Shown: positions 53,753-63,399 of the stretch, one piece after another | Layout: each line of letters starts with the position of its first letter | How positions within the stretch are numbered: the first letter of the stretch is position 1 | Assembly: GCF_000023585.1 (NCBI RefSeq) | Contig: NC_012914.1 | Coordinates: 4,742,001-4,806,000, forward strand | From: Paenibacillus sp. JDR-2 | Lineage (GTDB): Bacteria; Bacillota; Bacilli; Paenibacillales; Paenibacillaceae | Direction: 5' to 3' | Length of the DNA: 64,000 nucleotides | Translations under genes and position numbers: made by a program | Notes under the pieces: model-generated | The model's database searches: none | What the model was told of the DNA's origin: nothing | The model's input: the letters and a program-made list of their open reading frames with translations, nothing else

Positions 53753-55738
53753 TTATTTTGAGCCCTGCTGGCTTCCGTACACTTCGAAATCCCGTACGGA
53801 TAACTTAGCGCCTCTTGGTATTGCGTACATTCGGACATATCTGGCCTTCGTATCCGCAAACGCAATGTCGTCCACATCGCCGTCGCCGGTTTTGGTGTTG
53901 TATACGTCCTTCCATTTCGCCCCGTCGTTTGAAATCTGAATTTGATACGCTTTTCCGTAGGCGGTTCCCCAGTTCAATACAACGCGGTTTATGCTGCTTG
54001 GCGCACCAAGATCAACCTTCAGCCATTGCGGGCTTTTGGCAGCCGAAATCCAGAACGTCTCGGAGCTGCCGTCATTAGCCAGCTTTGCCGGCTGATTCTT
54101 TTCATTTGAAGCGGCGGCAATCGGCTTGTCTTTAGCCAAATCCGTTACCGGAGGCGTCAGCCCAAGATCAGGATTGGCAAGATCGAGCTTATACATCATC
54201 TGATTGTAGTTGTAGCGCGGTGTTGGCTCGTGGTCCGTAAACGAATTGGTGTAAGTCGCTTCGAGGTAGATATAACGGCCTCCGGCTTTATCGAAAAACT
54301 CATCATGAGCCGGGTTATAGAAGGTGTAGTTGTTATGCGTAATGATTTTTTTGGCCGTTGTCCATGGCCCTTGCGGCGCAGGCGCCTCCGCATACCACAT
54401 CTCGCCGAGTCCAGATGACGTTCCGCCCATTTGCTGGCCAAAAAGAACATACTTCTGGCGGTAGTCATTCCATTCAACGGAGCTGCCGGCAATCGTGACG
54501 CCGGCGCCGGTATCCACGTCCTTCAGCTGGTAATAACGGGCATCCGTATCCTTTATTACTCCTAGATTAATAAGCTCTTTCTCCTCATCCTGCTTCAGCG
54601 GCGGCGTATTTTGCTTCCAGCTCCAGACAAGCTTGCCCGAAGCGTCCCGTTCAAGCTGCGTATTGACCCCGTTGTACGTTGTCCCCGGCTCCAGAGGCGT
54701 AAAGGCTTCGTATTTCGTGTAGTCCTTAATCGCTTCATAGGTCGCCGGTACGCGAAGATTCGGCATCCGGTGCTCGGTAAATACCCAGTATCCTTTTCCG
54801 TTTTCCTTGTAGTAGCTGGCTTGGCCTCCCGGATGTCGCCAGTCATTCTTGTCCGGGAATTGGACCAGCTGCTCGAATTGCTCCGTCTGATCATTAAATT
54901 GAAGAATGCCGAAGGCCGACAGATCCGGATTATGCGTGCTGTAGCCAGCCAGCAGACGCTCCTGTCCGCTTGAATCCTTTGCGGTCATCAGTCCAAATAC
55001 CCACGCGATATTCGCGCCGTCAGGCAGCGTCGGCACCAGACTTTTAACGAAGCCGTCGTCCTGCTTGAAGTAGCTAAGATCAACGCCTACATCCGGATCT
55101 AGTCCGCCTTGTCCCGGAAGCTTCGAGGTTGCGCCCGTTACCCGGAAGTTCCCGAGCGGATAAGCTACGCGGTCCGTGTCTCCCCAGAACCAGTACAATT
55201 TATTCTTATATTTAATCGTCTGGACGGAATCCTGTCCCATTACTTTCCCGTTCAAGAGCGGTTCATTAATCGGCGGCGTCTTGCCAAGCAATAAGCTGTC
55301 CCGGTAAATGCCCTCGCCCGTCATACGGTACAGCCGCTCTGCGATATTTACTCTGTCCATCGTCAGCGTAACGCTTCCTCCCGGCGTTACTTCAACGGCC
55401 TGCCCATAATAACCGAACATATCCTGGGGAACTTTGTAACCATCGCTGGACAAATGGAAAAACACGGTTTCGTTCATAAGGCCAACCTCTTTAAAAGCGA
55501 CGTAACCGGCACTGTCCGTATAGAAGGTCATATTGTTGGTAGTCCTCAGTTCAACGGCCGGAATTCCCCGTCCGGTCTTCGAGTCGACGACCCGGATCCC
55601 AAAAGGCTGCTGGCTTTGGATTCGACTAGTTCCACTGTTATTTGCGGCGTTATCCGCCAACATCGTCCCAGGGAATAAAGCTAGGCTAAGCAGGATTGAG
55701 GCTGCTATTCCGGTCGTTCTACGCAGCTTTGCATGCAT
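53753..55738 (-). CDS. secreted putative glycan-active protein with C-terminal F5/8C domain, copy A
   Basis: 661 residues, same layout as copy B: signal peptide (ASILLSLALFPGTMLA), regulatory-like N-domain (GRGIPAVELRTTNNM), middle region with YWFWGDTDRVAYPLGNF and DGANIAWVFGLMTAKD, and F5/8C domain (WLKVDLGAPSSINRVVLNWG). Many stretches are identical to copy B, indicating recent tandem duplication, while the C-terminal domain has diverged more. ATG behind GGGAGGATG. Confidence 0.75.
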   Translation of the reverse strand: MHAKLRRTTGIAASILLSLALFPGTMLADNAANNSGTSRIQSQQPFGIRVVDSKTGRGIPAVELRTTNNMTFYTDSAGYVAFKEVGLMNETVFFHLSSDGYKVPQDMFGYYGQAVEVTPGGSVTLTMDRVNIAERLYRMTGEGIYRDSLLLGKTPPINEPLLNGKVMGQDSVQTIKYKNKLYWFWGDTDRVAYPLGNFRVTGATSKLPGQGGLDPDVGVDLSYFKQDDGFVKSLVPTLPDGANIAWVFGLMTAKDSSGQERLLAGYSTHNPDLSAFGILQFNDQTEQFEQLVQFPDKNDWRHPGGQASYYKENGKGYWVFTEHRMPNLRVPATYEAIKDYTKYEAFTPLEPGTTYNGVNTQLERDASGKLVWSWKQNTPPLKQDEEKELINLGVIKDTDARYYQLKDVDTGAGVTIAGSSVEWNDYRQKYVLFGQQMGGTSSGLGEMWYAEAPAPQGPWTTAKKIITHNNYTFYNPAHDEFFDKAGGRYIYLEATYTNSFTDHEPTPRYNYNQMMYKLDLANPDLGLTPPVTDLAKDKPIAAASNEKNQPAKLANDGSSETFWISAAKSPQWLKVDLGAPSSINRVVLNWGTAYGKAYQIQISNDGAKWKDVYNTKTGDGDVDDIAFADTKARYVRMYAIPRGAKLSVRDFEVYGSQQGSK

Positions 55739-55744
55739 ACATGA

Positions 55745-55807
55745 TCATCCTCCCATTGATTTGACTTCCTTGCGCAGCATCATTATGGCGACTGCAAACT
55801 ACGACAT
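55745..55807 (-). pseudogene. possible remnant of a holin-like small toxin gene
   Basis: A canonical GGGAGGTGATGCG site precedes ATG TCG TAG. Reading on past the stop gives FAVAIMMLRKEVKSMGG, which with MS in front resembles the MS-F-A-V-x-ML start of the small holin-like toxins found in Paenibacillus and Bacillus. The stop at codon 3 and the short length mean it is not functional. It could be chance. Confidence 0.3.
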
Positions 55808-55821
55808 CGCATCACCTCCCG

Positions 55822-55859
55822 AAAAAAAAAGAAGCAGCATGCTGAACGCAGACTGCTCC
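55822..55859 (-). terminator. terminator after the sugar isomerase gene
   Basis: Stem GGAGCAG / CTGCTTC followed by nine T on the minus strand, 30 bases past the stop. It lies just upstream of copy A. Confidence 0.75.
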
Positions 55860-55888
55860 TATACGATCTAAGATGAAATCAAGTAAGT

Positions 55889-56656
55889 TTAAAGGCCGTT
55901 CTTTCGGAAAAATTCAAGACTGATCTCAGCGCTCCTCAGAGAAGAGGAAGGGAAAACTTCCTGTTCCACGAAGATGTACTGAACTCCGGCTTCCTCGGCA
56001 ATCGGCAATACGCTCTTCAAATCAACGGAGCCTTTGCCTATCTCGGTATCCGTATGCCCCTCCACGAAATCCTTGAAGTGAACGAGCGGTACGCGTCCGC
56101 TGTACTTTTGCACGTAATCAACGGGCTTGTAACCAGCCACATGAACCCAGCCGAGGTCAAATTCCGCTACGAGATACTGCGCCGGAACAAGCTCCAGCAG
56201 ATGATCCATAACCGGTTTGTTATTGACTAATTGAAACTCGAAAGCGTGATTATGGTAGCCAAAGGTCATTCCCGCCTCGGTTACTTTTCTTCCCGCTTCT
56301 TCAAGAATGCCCGCCAGCTTCTGGACATCTTCCCATTCGGGATTCTCGGGCAGTGGAGCCCACGGCGCAACCATGTATTGCAGGCCGAGTTCCTGCGCGT
56401 ATTCGATCTGCTTATCGAGCTCCGCGGAACGGACAGCGGCATCCTCGGAAAAATTCAATCCGATATGAGCCGAAGGCGCCTGCAAATCAAGCTCGGCAAG
56501 AAGCGCTTTGACCTCTTTTACCGGCGTGTCAAAAAATCCCGCAAACTCTACCGCTTTATAGCCTAGCTGCGCAGCTTTGCGGATGGTCCCAAGAAAATCC
56601 CGCTCCGTTAAATCACGCAACGTATATAATTGAAGCCCTACAACCGGTTTAGCCAC
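55889..56656 (-). CDS. sugar phosphate isomerase/epimerase family TIM-barrel protein
   Basis: 255 residues of the xylose-isomerase-like AP_endonuc_2 group. GLQLYTLRD at the start, YHNHAFEF (metal-binding His), AEFDLGWV and VHFKDF, and a late Glu in VEQEVF supply the usual divalent-metal ligands. Inositol- or sugar-isomerisation is possible, but substrate is unassigned. The start is GTG behind GGAGTG. Downstream of the importer operon on the same strand. Confidence 0.85.
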   Translation of the reverse strand: MAKPVVGLQLYTLRDLTERDFLGTIRKAAQLGYKAVEFAGFFDTPVKEVKALLAELDLQAPSAHIGLNFSEDAAVRSAELDKQIEYAQELGLQYMVAPWAPLPENPEWEDVQKLAGILEEAGRKVTEAGMTFGYHNHAFEFQLVNNKPVMDHLLELVPAQYLVAEFDLGWVHVAGYKPVDYVQKYSGRVPLVHFKDFVEGHTDTEIGKGSVDLKSVLPIAEEAGVQYIFVEQEVFPSSSLRSAEISLEFFRKNGL

Positions 56657-56691
56657 AATCGATCACTCCATTCCTTGCTAAATAGCATTCC

Positions 56692-58350
56692 TTACTTCGT
56701 CGCGCGTTGCGCGGCATCGTTGTAAATTTGAAGCACTTTATCGATATCGCCCATTTTCTTCAGTTTGTCGATGAATTTGGACCAATCGTCAAATTTGTTC
56801 TTGCCGGAAACAAATTTCGCTTGTTCTTCCGTAACAAAGGTTTTAACCGGGTTCATGATTTCGGAAATCTTCTGGCTTTCGTCTTGCGTAAACTGAATGC
56901 TTGGCTCGCTGTACGACGATGGCACATAGTCGTTCTGAGGCATTGGCAGACTTCTTAAGTACGGCGATTTCTCAATCGGAACCTCTTCGTATTTGCCGTC
57001 GAAGTAGGTGTAATCCGTGGCGGCAAAGTCTACGAATGCTTTGGAATCGTTAACCATTTGCAGGCCGGGGTTATAGTTCTTGCTCGCCCGGATACCGTAT
57101 TTATCGCCAACCAGCCATGGATCCGGCGCATTTTTAAATTCATCCGTAAAGGTCTGTACGCCGTCCGCCCCAACCGTATACGTTGTTCCTTCGATTCCCC
57201 AGGTAATCAAGTTCATCATTTTGTCCGTATATTGATAATCAATGAATTTGATCAGATCTTCCGCCACTTTTGTTTTGGCGTTAATACAGAACTGAGCCCA
57301 GCCCAAATCAGGCGTATTACCGTTTGCTACCTCCTGCCAAGCTGTCCCGTAATCCGGGTTATTCGGGTAGAGAGTAACGGCGAATACTTTCCCGTCATTA
57401 AGCGTTCTCGTATATTCGGCCGGAGTCGTGAACCATTGCGTCAGCCAAATGAAGTTATCGCCGTTCAAAGCTTTTCGTTTAAGCGTATCGTCCGTATCGA
57501 TGGTATACTCCGGATCCAGCAGCTTCTCGGCATACAGCTTGTTCGCGAACTGGAGCGCGTCTTTGTATCCGTCTTCTTGGACGCCATAAACATATTTACT
57601 GCCGTTCCAATAGATATCATCCTTCACATGGTCCGCGGCGAACAAGGAACGCAAGCTGTTCCATCTTGTCGCAATCGGATATTTATCCGGGTACAGCTCC
57701 TTCAGCTTCTTGGCAGCCTGATACACGTCATCCCAGGTCTCGGGAATCTTGATATTGTTTTGCTGGAAAATATCGTAACGGTACGAGGACGTATTCTGGA
57801 TCAGCATGCCTTTATCGGCGGGGAACCTTGGCGTTGACGTTTCTTTAAAGGTATACATCTTGCCTTCGGCGTTGGTTACCCGGGTCAAACCGTTCTTGAC
57901 CTTGCTCAAATAGTTCATATAGTTAGGCATCAGGTCTTTATATTGGCTCAGCTCCAGGATCTGGCCTTGCTCCGCCATTTCGGTTGTGTCATAGAACAAT
58001 GGAGTAACGAAGAAATCCGGTAAATCATTGCTCGCAATCATTAATTTCAGCTTCTCGTCATACTCGGAAGAAGGAATGTAATTGAAATCAATGTTGACCT
58101 TTCTGCCCATGTAGGCTTCCATTTCCTTCTGCCATTCTTTCCCCATCATGCTATTCTCGTTGTCAACGCCATTGGATGGCAGCGCTACCGAGAAACTCAA
58201 CGGCTTGCTATCCGTTTTGCCCATCCCCGTATTCGTGCCTGAAGTCTCGTTTGGCGCATTGTTTGCATTGTTGTTATTTGTACAGCCTGTTACTGCCAGT
58301 GCCAACGCGGAAGCCAAAAGCAAAGACATCGTTTTTGTCTTTCTTTTCAT
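56692..58350 (-). CDS. carbohydrate-binding lipoprotein of ABC importer (LplA type)
   Basis: 552 residues. Lipoprotein signal MKRKTKTMSLLLASALALAV then TGC (lipobox VTGC), an Asn-rich linker, then the SBP_1 body (NDLPDFFVTPLFYDTTEMAEQGQ; IPETWDDVYQAAKKLKELYP). ATG behind AGGAGGGG. It follows the two permease genes, so the order is permease-permease-binding protein, the reverse of the other importer. Confidence 0.88.
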   Translation of the reverse strand: MKRKTKTMSLLLASALALAVTGCTNNNNANNAPNETSGTNTGMGKTDSKPLSFSVALPSNGVDNENSMMGKEWQKEMEAYMGRKVNIDFNYIPSSEYDEKLKLMIASNDLPDFFVTPLFYDTTEMAEQGQILELSQYKDLMPNYMNYLSKVKNGLTRVTNAEGKMYTFKETSTPRFPADKGMLIQNTSSYRYDIFQQNNIKIPETWDDVYQAAKKLKELYPDKYPIATRWNSLRSLFAADHVKDDIYWNGSKYVYGVQEDGYKDALQFANKLYAEKLLDPEYTIDTDDTLKRKALNGDNFIWLTQWFTTPAEYTRTLNDGKVFAVTLYPNNPDYGTAWQEVANGNTPDLGWAQFCINAKTKVAEDLIKFIDYQYTDKMMNLITWGIEGTTYTVGADGVQTFTDEFKNAPDPWLVGDKYGIRASKNYNPGLQMVNDSKAFVDFAATDYTYFDGKYEEVPIEKSPYLRSLPMPQNDYVPSSYSEPSIQFTQDESQKISEIMNPVKTFVTEEQAKFVSGKNKFDDWSKFIDKLKKMGDIDKVLQIYNDAAQRATK

Positions 58351-58469
58351 AGAAACCCCTCCTGATAAATAATTGGTTTACAGCATGTCATAAGGCTTAC
58401 GGATTGCTTGCCGACCCTTCACCTCCCAAACAGGATTCCGGCTTTTCCTGCACGGTTTCTCGTCGCTTT

Positions 58470-59366
58470 CTACCCTTTAATCGAGCCTACCAGTATCCCT
58501 TTCGTGAAATGCTTTTGGAAGAAAGGATAGATGCACATAATCGGGAACATCGTGATTATGATAACGCTCATTCGGACAGCCTGCGGGTCAAGCGAGTCTC
58601 CCGACTGATTAATGGCGACGTTGCCGGCACCGACCCTTCCCGCAATCGCATTGGTATCCAGGGTAAACAGATAGTTTCTCAACACCATCTGGAGCGGATA
58701 TTTATCCTGATCCTGCAGATAGACCAATGCCTCAAACCAGCTGTTCCAGCTCCCGACCAGTCCAAATAGTGCAAAGGTTGCCAGCAGCGCCTTGGATAAC
58801 GGCAGAACAATCTTGAACAAGACGATAAGATCGTTGGCACCGTCCATTAAGGCAGACTCTTTCAACTCCGCCGGTATATTATGGAAGAAGGTTCGAAACA
58901 GAAAGACGTTATAGGCTCCGATAGCCCCCGGAAGAATCATGACCCACACCGTATCCAGCATGTGCATGCTGCGCATCAGCAAATAGGTAGGAATCAAGCC
59001 TCCGCCGAAAAACATCGTAATCATCAGAAAGATGGTAAGAAACTTCTTCCCGACAAAGCCCTGAACGGTAAGGGGATAGGCCATCAAGGAGGTAAACAGC
59101 AGCATAAGCCCCGTAGATCCTACCGCGTAAAGAATAGAGTTGAGATATCCCTTGAAGATAAAAGGATCTTTAAATACGGTCGTATAAGCTTCGACATTGA
59201 AGCCCTTCGGCCAGACGGATACGCTTCCCGACGAAATATAACGGGCACTGCTCACGGAAGTCGCGATAATGTTCAGAATCGGATACAGGATAGCGACCAT
59301 AATCAAAAGCATGATAAAGATATTGACCGCATCAAACGTTCTGGAACCCAAGCTCATCTTTTTCAT
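58470..59366 (-). CDS. carbohydrate ABC permease, YtcP/LplC type
   Basis: 298 residues, six membrane segments, with MFFGGGLIPTYLLMRSMHMLDTVW, the coupling loop ESALMDGANDLIVLFKIVLP and ending FTKGILVGSIKG. 13 bases after the LplB-type gene and 119 before the binding protein gene. ATG behind GGAGAGGG. Confidence 0.9.
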   Translation of the reverse strand: MKKMSLGSRTFDAVNIFIMLLIMVAILYPILNIIATSVSSARYISSGSVSVWPKGFNVEAYTTVFKDPFIFKGYLNSILYAVGSTGLMLLFTSLMAYPLTVQGFVGKKFLTIFLMITMFFGGGLIPTYLLMRSMHMLDTVWVMILPGAIGAYNVFLFRTFFHNIPAELKESALMDGANDLIVLFKIVLPLSKALLATFALFGLVGSWNSWFEALVYLQDQDKYPLQMVLRNYLFTLDTNAIAGRVGAGNVAINQSGDSLDPQAVRMSVIIITMFPIMCIYPFFQKHFTKGILVGSIKG

Positions 59367-59379
59367 TGCTTACCCTCTC

Positions 59380-60294
59380 CTAGAACAAACTTGTATCTGA
59401 CACCTTGCGGCTGATCCAGTTGGTCAGATACAGAATAACGAAGGATATGACGGACATGAATAAGCCGATTGCCGTTGTATACTCGTATTGCGCCCCCAAT
59501 ATCCCTTGTCGGTACACGTAGGATCCGATGACGTCCGCTACGCTGTAGGTTTCAGGCGAATAGAGCAATATAATCTTCTGGAAGTCCGATCCGAGTATTC
59601 CGCCAACGGCGAATATAAGCAATATAACGGTTGTGGATCTTAATGACGGCCAAGTAATATGTACGATTTTTTTCCACCGGTTGGCTCCGTCCACTTCCGC
59701 TACGTCATACAGGGTAGGATCTATGCCGCTTAATGCAGCCAGATAGATGATGGTTCCAAAACCCACCCCCTGCCAGATCCCCGACGAGATAAAGATGGTT
59801 CTGAAATAACCCGGCTCCAAGAGAAACATCACAGGCGATCCGCCGAAGAAGGAAATAATATCGTTAAAGAGTCCGTCTCTAGCCGCAAACTCCTTAATCA
59901 TGCCCGCGACAATAACAACCGAGATGAAGTGGGGGAAATACGAAACGGTTTGCGCGATCTTTTTGAACCTTTTGTTCCGCAGCTCGTTAAACAGCAACGC
60001 GAGAATGATAGGTGCCGGAAAAGACCAGAACAACGTGTATAGGCCCAGCAGCAATGTATTTTTCAAAACCCTGAACGCAAGCGGATCATGGAAGAACGTA
60101 TTGAAGTATTTAAATCCCACCCATGGACTGTCCATAATTCCTTTGACCACGCTGTACTTTTTGAAAGCAATCAGAATGCCGTACATCGGAAAGTAGTTAA
60201 AGATAAGAACCGTTAGAAATCCCGGCAAAACCATCAAGTACAAATAACGATGTCTATTAATCCGCGACCACAAGCTTTTATTGGTTGTTTCCAA
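59380..60294 (-). CDS. lplB: carbohydrate ABC permease, LplB type
   Basis: 304 residues with six helices. MYGILIAFKKYSVVKGIMDSP, TVSYFPHFISVVIVAGMI and the coupling loop EVDGANRWKKIVHITWPS are conserved. The start is TTG (METTNKSLWSRINRH) behind AAGGGGTG. First gene of the four-gene importer/isomerase unit. Confidence 0.88.
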   Translation of the reverse strand: METTNKSLWSRINRHRYLYLMVLPGFLTVLIFNYFPMYGILIAFKKYSVVKGIMDSPWVGFKYFNTFFHDPLAFRVLKNTLLLGLYTLFWSFPAPIILALLFNELRNKRFKKIAQTVSYFPHFISVVIVAGMIKEFAARDGLFNDIISFFGGSPVMFLLEPGYFRTIFISSGIWQGVGFGTIIYLAALSGIDPTLYDVAEVDGANRWKKIVHITWPSLRSTTVILLIFAVGGILGSDFQKIILLYSPETYSVADVIGSYVYRQGILGAQYEYTTAIGLFMSVISFVILYLTNWISRKVSDTSLF

Positions 60295-60326
60295 AAAAAC
60301 ACCCCTTCAACAGCCATTTTCAATTT

Positions 60327-60335
60327 AGTATACCA
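60327..60335 (-). promoter_or_regulatory. extended -10 promoter of the importer operon
   Basis: TGGTATACT (TG-n-TATACT), 33 bases before the TTG start. The 396-base gap to the AraC gene also holds a palindrome TGTTAA-AA-TTAACA at about 60548-60561 and several ATACT/AGTAT words, but no gene. Confidence 0.5.
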
Positions 60336-60690
60336 ACTAATGCCTGCCGCTCTCTAACAACTGGAAAAGGCAGGTAAACATACTGATTGGAAGCGCATTC
60401 ATTTTTGAACCTATTCAAGAACGCTTCCTGTCCCATCTTCACGGGATAGCGACTAATCGCATATCTTTCCTAGAAAGGAGCATTGCCACAAAGGAAACGA
60501 AATCATAGGGAACGGCTTACCTCCCCCCTTCAATCTTGTTATACTATGTTAAAATTAACACATACTTTTTTGGACGTCAATACAGTTTTTCTCCTACATT
60601 TTTCTAATTTTTTAGGGGAACTTAGTATAAGTTAGTATGCAAACCTCCTCAAATAGGCTTAAAGCCCAATTTACAGAACGAATCGGACTC

Positions 60691-61560
60691 TCAACCTTCG
60701 TTGGTTCTGCTCACGGCAGCCGGACTGCCGAATTGACGGAACCGGTGGGGCGTCATACGATGCTTCCTCTTAAACAATTCATAGAAATAGCTGACATTCT
60801 CAAGACCGGTCTCCAAACTAATGTCCAAAATGTCCATATCCGTATTGAGCAGCAAATTTTCCGCGTAAGACAACCTCAAATCGTTAATAAAACGTGTAGG
60901 CGAAATCCTCAGCTGCTGCTTGAACACTCTGCATAAATAAGCATGGGATTTGCCCGACAATTGGAGCAACGCGGAGGTCCCCCTCGTAAAATGCTCCTTT
61001 TTCCTCATCTCCTGGCAAAGCGCAAGGAACCAGTCCGGCTGGCCGTACGGTTCATCCTTCTCCGCCGTAATCCGAATATAACGGAAAAAAAGATCCGTCA
61101 GCAGCGCTCTCACTTCCGCTTTGACCACAAGCTTCTGGCTCAGCGGCGTTAAGTTAATTTGATCAAGCCGGTAACGCACGTATTCCTTTTCGGTCTTGGA
61201 CAGCAATAGCGTTGGGGGCAATTCCGGCTCAAACAGCTTCCCGCTCGGAAACCCCGCCCCCAGAAAGGCAAACAGTTCGTCAATAACCTCTTTATAGAAC
61301 GAGAGATTAATGAACTGGCAATCCCCTTCGCTTGTTTGCTCATAGCTATGAACATCCCGGTCACGGATAAAGACAAGCGTATTCTCCCGCAGCAGCTGCC
61401 GGGTGCCGTTAACCTTATGCACAACGCTTCCCTGCAGGATAAGAAACAGCTCAAAGAAATCATGCGTATGCAGGCCGATCGTATCGTGCACGGATGCGAT
61501 CATCCGGTAATGCGCCTGGATATCCGGGTCGATCCCGTCGGCCGCAAGAAGCTTTAGCAT
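60691..61560 (-). CDS. AraC-family transcriptional regulator
   Basis: About 289 residues. Cupin-type N-domain (THDFFELFLILQGSVVHKVNG), then the HTHs (HFTRGTSALLQLSGKSHAYLC; DILDISLETGLENVSYFYELFKRKHRMTPHRFR). The ATG chosen (MLKLLAADGID) follows AAAGGGG. It is just upstream of the importer operon on the same strand and divergent from the DUF1861 gene. Confidence 0.87.
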   Translation of the reverse strand: MLKLLAADGIDPDIQAHYRMIASVHDTIGLHTHDFFELFLILQGSVVHKVNGTRQLLRENTLVFIRDRDVHSYEQTSEGDCQFINLSFYKEVIDELFAFLGAGFPSGKLFEPELPPTLLLSKTEKEYVRYRLDQINLTPLSQKLVVKAEVRALLTDLFFRYIRITAEKDEPYGQPDWFLALCQEMRKKEHFTRGTSALLQLSGKSHAYLCRVFKQQLRISPTRFINDLRLSYAENLLLNTDMDILDISLETGLENVSYFYELFKRKHRMTPHRFRQFGSPAAVSRTNEG

Positions 61561-61705
61561 GGCGGTCAGCCCCTTTCCTGTTCTTTTGCATCCAATAAAA
61601 AGCAAGGTCAAAGTACCATAATCCATACGAAGTATAGGCAAGATTTATAGTCTCTCATCCTTTACGATTAGGCTGTCAGCAACCATTGAGAGGAGAATTA
61701 GAGAC

Positions 61706-62671
61706 ATGAATTTACTTGAACAGCGCCGCCGATTCGAAGACAACAAACGGATTTACGAGAGTGCTAAGCTTACCTTCTTGGGTATTGACGGCTTCGACGT
61801 GTATAACCCCTCCATTCCGTTTGAATGGAAGGGCAAGCGCTTTATCTACGGGCGCGTTGAAAAACGGCAGGAATGGGCGCGTTCCTGGGTCAGACTGTTC
61901 GAACAGACCGGTTCGGATGAATGGACGCTTGTACCGGATACCATGATCTATCAGCTGGAGGACCCTTATATCAGTATCGTTAATGAGCAGCTTGTCCTGG
62001 GCGGAACTCATGTCCGTTACAACCAGGGGCGGCTGAATACCTTTTACGGTTATTTTTACAAAGGGACGGATGTTCACGATCTTCTCTACTTCACCACGGG
62101 GCCCGACTATATGAAGGATATCCGCCTCGTACAGCTCCCGGATTGCAGAATTGGCGTATTTTCCAGACCGCGCAGCGAAGACGTACGTCAAAAATACGGA
62201 AGCGAATCCCTGATCGGCTTTACGATAATCAATAGCCTCGATGAGTTGTCATCCGCGGTTATAGAGAATGCGCCCCATATCCCCGGACTATTCCAAAAGG
62301 ATGAATGGGGAGGCTGCAACCAAGCCTATCTGCTGGAGAGCGGCAGGATCGGAGTTATCGGGCATATTTGCTATAAAGCCGTCAATAGCCTCGATCAGGA
62401 GATTTGGACGTATATGAATATGGCTTTTGCGCTCGATCCGCATACCAATCAGTTTACCGATCTGAAAATTATCGGCACCCGCCCTTGCTACCCGGAAGGT
62501 CCTTCCAAGAAGCCTAATCTGACCGATTGCGCCTTCACGGCAGGCATAGAAATGCGACCAGACGGCAAGGTCAATCTATTCAGCGGAATCGGCGATACGG
62601 AGTCCGGACGTATTGTCATCGATTACCCGTTTGAACGCGAAGGCGCGATAGTAAACTTCCGAATCAGATAA
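61706..62671 (+). CDS. DUF1861 (GH130-like) propeller protein
   Basis: 321 residues, no signal peptide. WKGKRFIYGRVEKRQEWARSWVRLFE, GGTHVRY, FSRPRS and WGGCNQAYLLESGRIGVIGHICY match the DUF1861 family, which belongs to the five-bladed furanosidase/GH130 propeller superfamily. Mannoside phosphorolysis or binding is a plausible role next to a GH38 alpha-mannosidase. This is inference. ATG behind GAGAGGAGAA. Confidence 0.78.
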   Translation: MNLLEQRRRFEDNKRIYESAKLTFLGIDGFDVYNPSIPFEWKGKRFIYGRVEKRQEWARSWVRLFEQTGSDEWTLVPDTMIYQLEDPYISIVNEQLVLGGTHVRYNQGRLNTFYGYFYKGTDVHDLLYFTTGPDYMKDIRLVQLPDCRIGVFSRPRSEDVRQKYGSESLIGFTIINSLDELSSAVIENAPHIPGLFQKDEWGGCNQAYLLESGRIGVIGHICYKAVNSLDQEIWTYMNMAFALDPHTNQFTDLKIIGTRPCYPEGPSKKPNLTDCAFTAGIEMRPDGKVNLFSGIGDTESGRIVIDYPFEREGAIVNFRIR

Positions 62672-62683
62672 GCAACAACTAAA

Positions 62684-62713
62684 GGCGCCTTGGGGAGTTC
62701 TCCCCGAGGCGCC
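62684..62713. terminator. bidirectional terminator
   Basis: Stem GGCGCCTTGGGGA / CCCCGAGGCGCC with a 4-5 base loop (one G-T pair), between convergent genes. Confidence 0.8.
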
Positions 62714-62720
62714 ATATTTG

Positions 62721-63383
62721 TCAGCCCTTCATCCGTTCCCATTCAAAGCTAAGTTCTTGAAGCAAGGCCCGCGCAATAATCATATGGCCAGGCAAGCCCG
62801 GATGCACCCGGTCGGAAGCGATGGCCGTAGGATGCACGTATTCGAACTGCGGGGCAAACGCCGCTTGGATATCAATGAAGCCGGCGCCCGTTCTCTCTGC
62901 CACTCTTCTTGCAGCCTTGCCGTATTCATCCATCCGTTTGCGCATCCGGTCCTCCGGATTAGGCTCCAGATAGAAAGGCGTCATGATAACGAGCCCCCGT
63001 ACCTCCGGCTGCGCAGACTTCACCAATTCCTCCAACGTCTGCTCGTATTCCTCCAGCAGCACATGCGATTCGGGAATATTGGGCTGATCGAAATACCGCC
63101 ATACGTCATTGATGCCGATCATAACCGTCAGCCAGTCCGGCTTCAGATCAAGTACGTCCGTTTGCCATCTGGCCTTCAAATCCCTTACGGTATTGCCGCC
63201 GATGCCCATATTGGTTACGCGGATCGACAACTCCGGATAAGCGGTCTGCAGCAAGGCATCCACAAGCGCGACATACCCTTTGCCGACGCCTTGGAATAAA
63301 CCTTCCCCATGGGGGAATTTACGCTCGCAATCGGTAATCGAGTCACCGATAATTACCAGTCTTTGCCCTTGCTCAAGCTTCAT
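62721..63383 (-). CDS. SGNH/GDSL-family lipase or acetyl esterase
   Basis: About 220 residues with the four SGNH blocks: IGDSITD (catalytic Ser), NMGIGGNTVRDL, IGINDVWR and the late DRVHPGLPGH (catalytic Asp-His). No signal peptide. Probably a deacetylase of a carbohydrate ester. The ATG (MKLEQGQRLV) is behind GGGAGG; the longer in-frame start reads into the intergenic gap. It follows the GH38 gene by 16 bases. Confidence 0.88.
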   Translation of the reverse strand: MKLEQGQRLVIIGDSITDCERKFPHGEGLFQGVGKGYVALVDALLQTAYPELSIRVTNMGIGGNTVRDLKARWQTDVLDLKPDWLTVMIGINDVWRYFDQPNIPESHVLLEEYEQTLEELVKSAQPEVRGLVIMTPFYLEPNPEDRMRKRMDEYGKAARRVAERTGAGFIDIQAAFAPQFEYVHPTAIASDRVHPGLPGHMIIARALLQELSFEWERMKG

Positions 63384-63399
63384 GAATACACTACCTCCC

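Noticed and set aside
60436..60495. Riboswitch or small RNA in the long gap before the importer operon
   Set aside because: Only short inverted repeats are seen and no conserved riboswitch core could be recognised.
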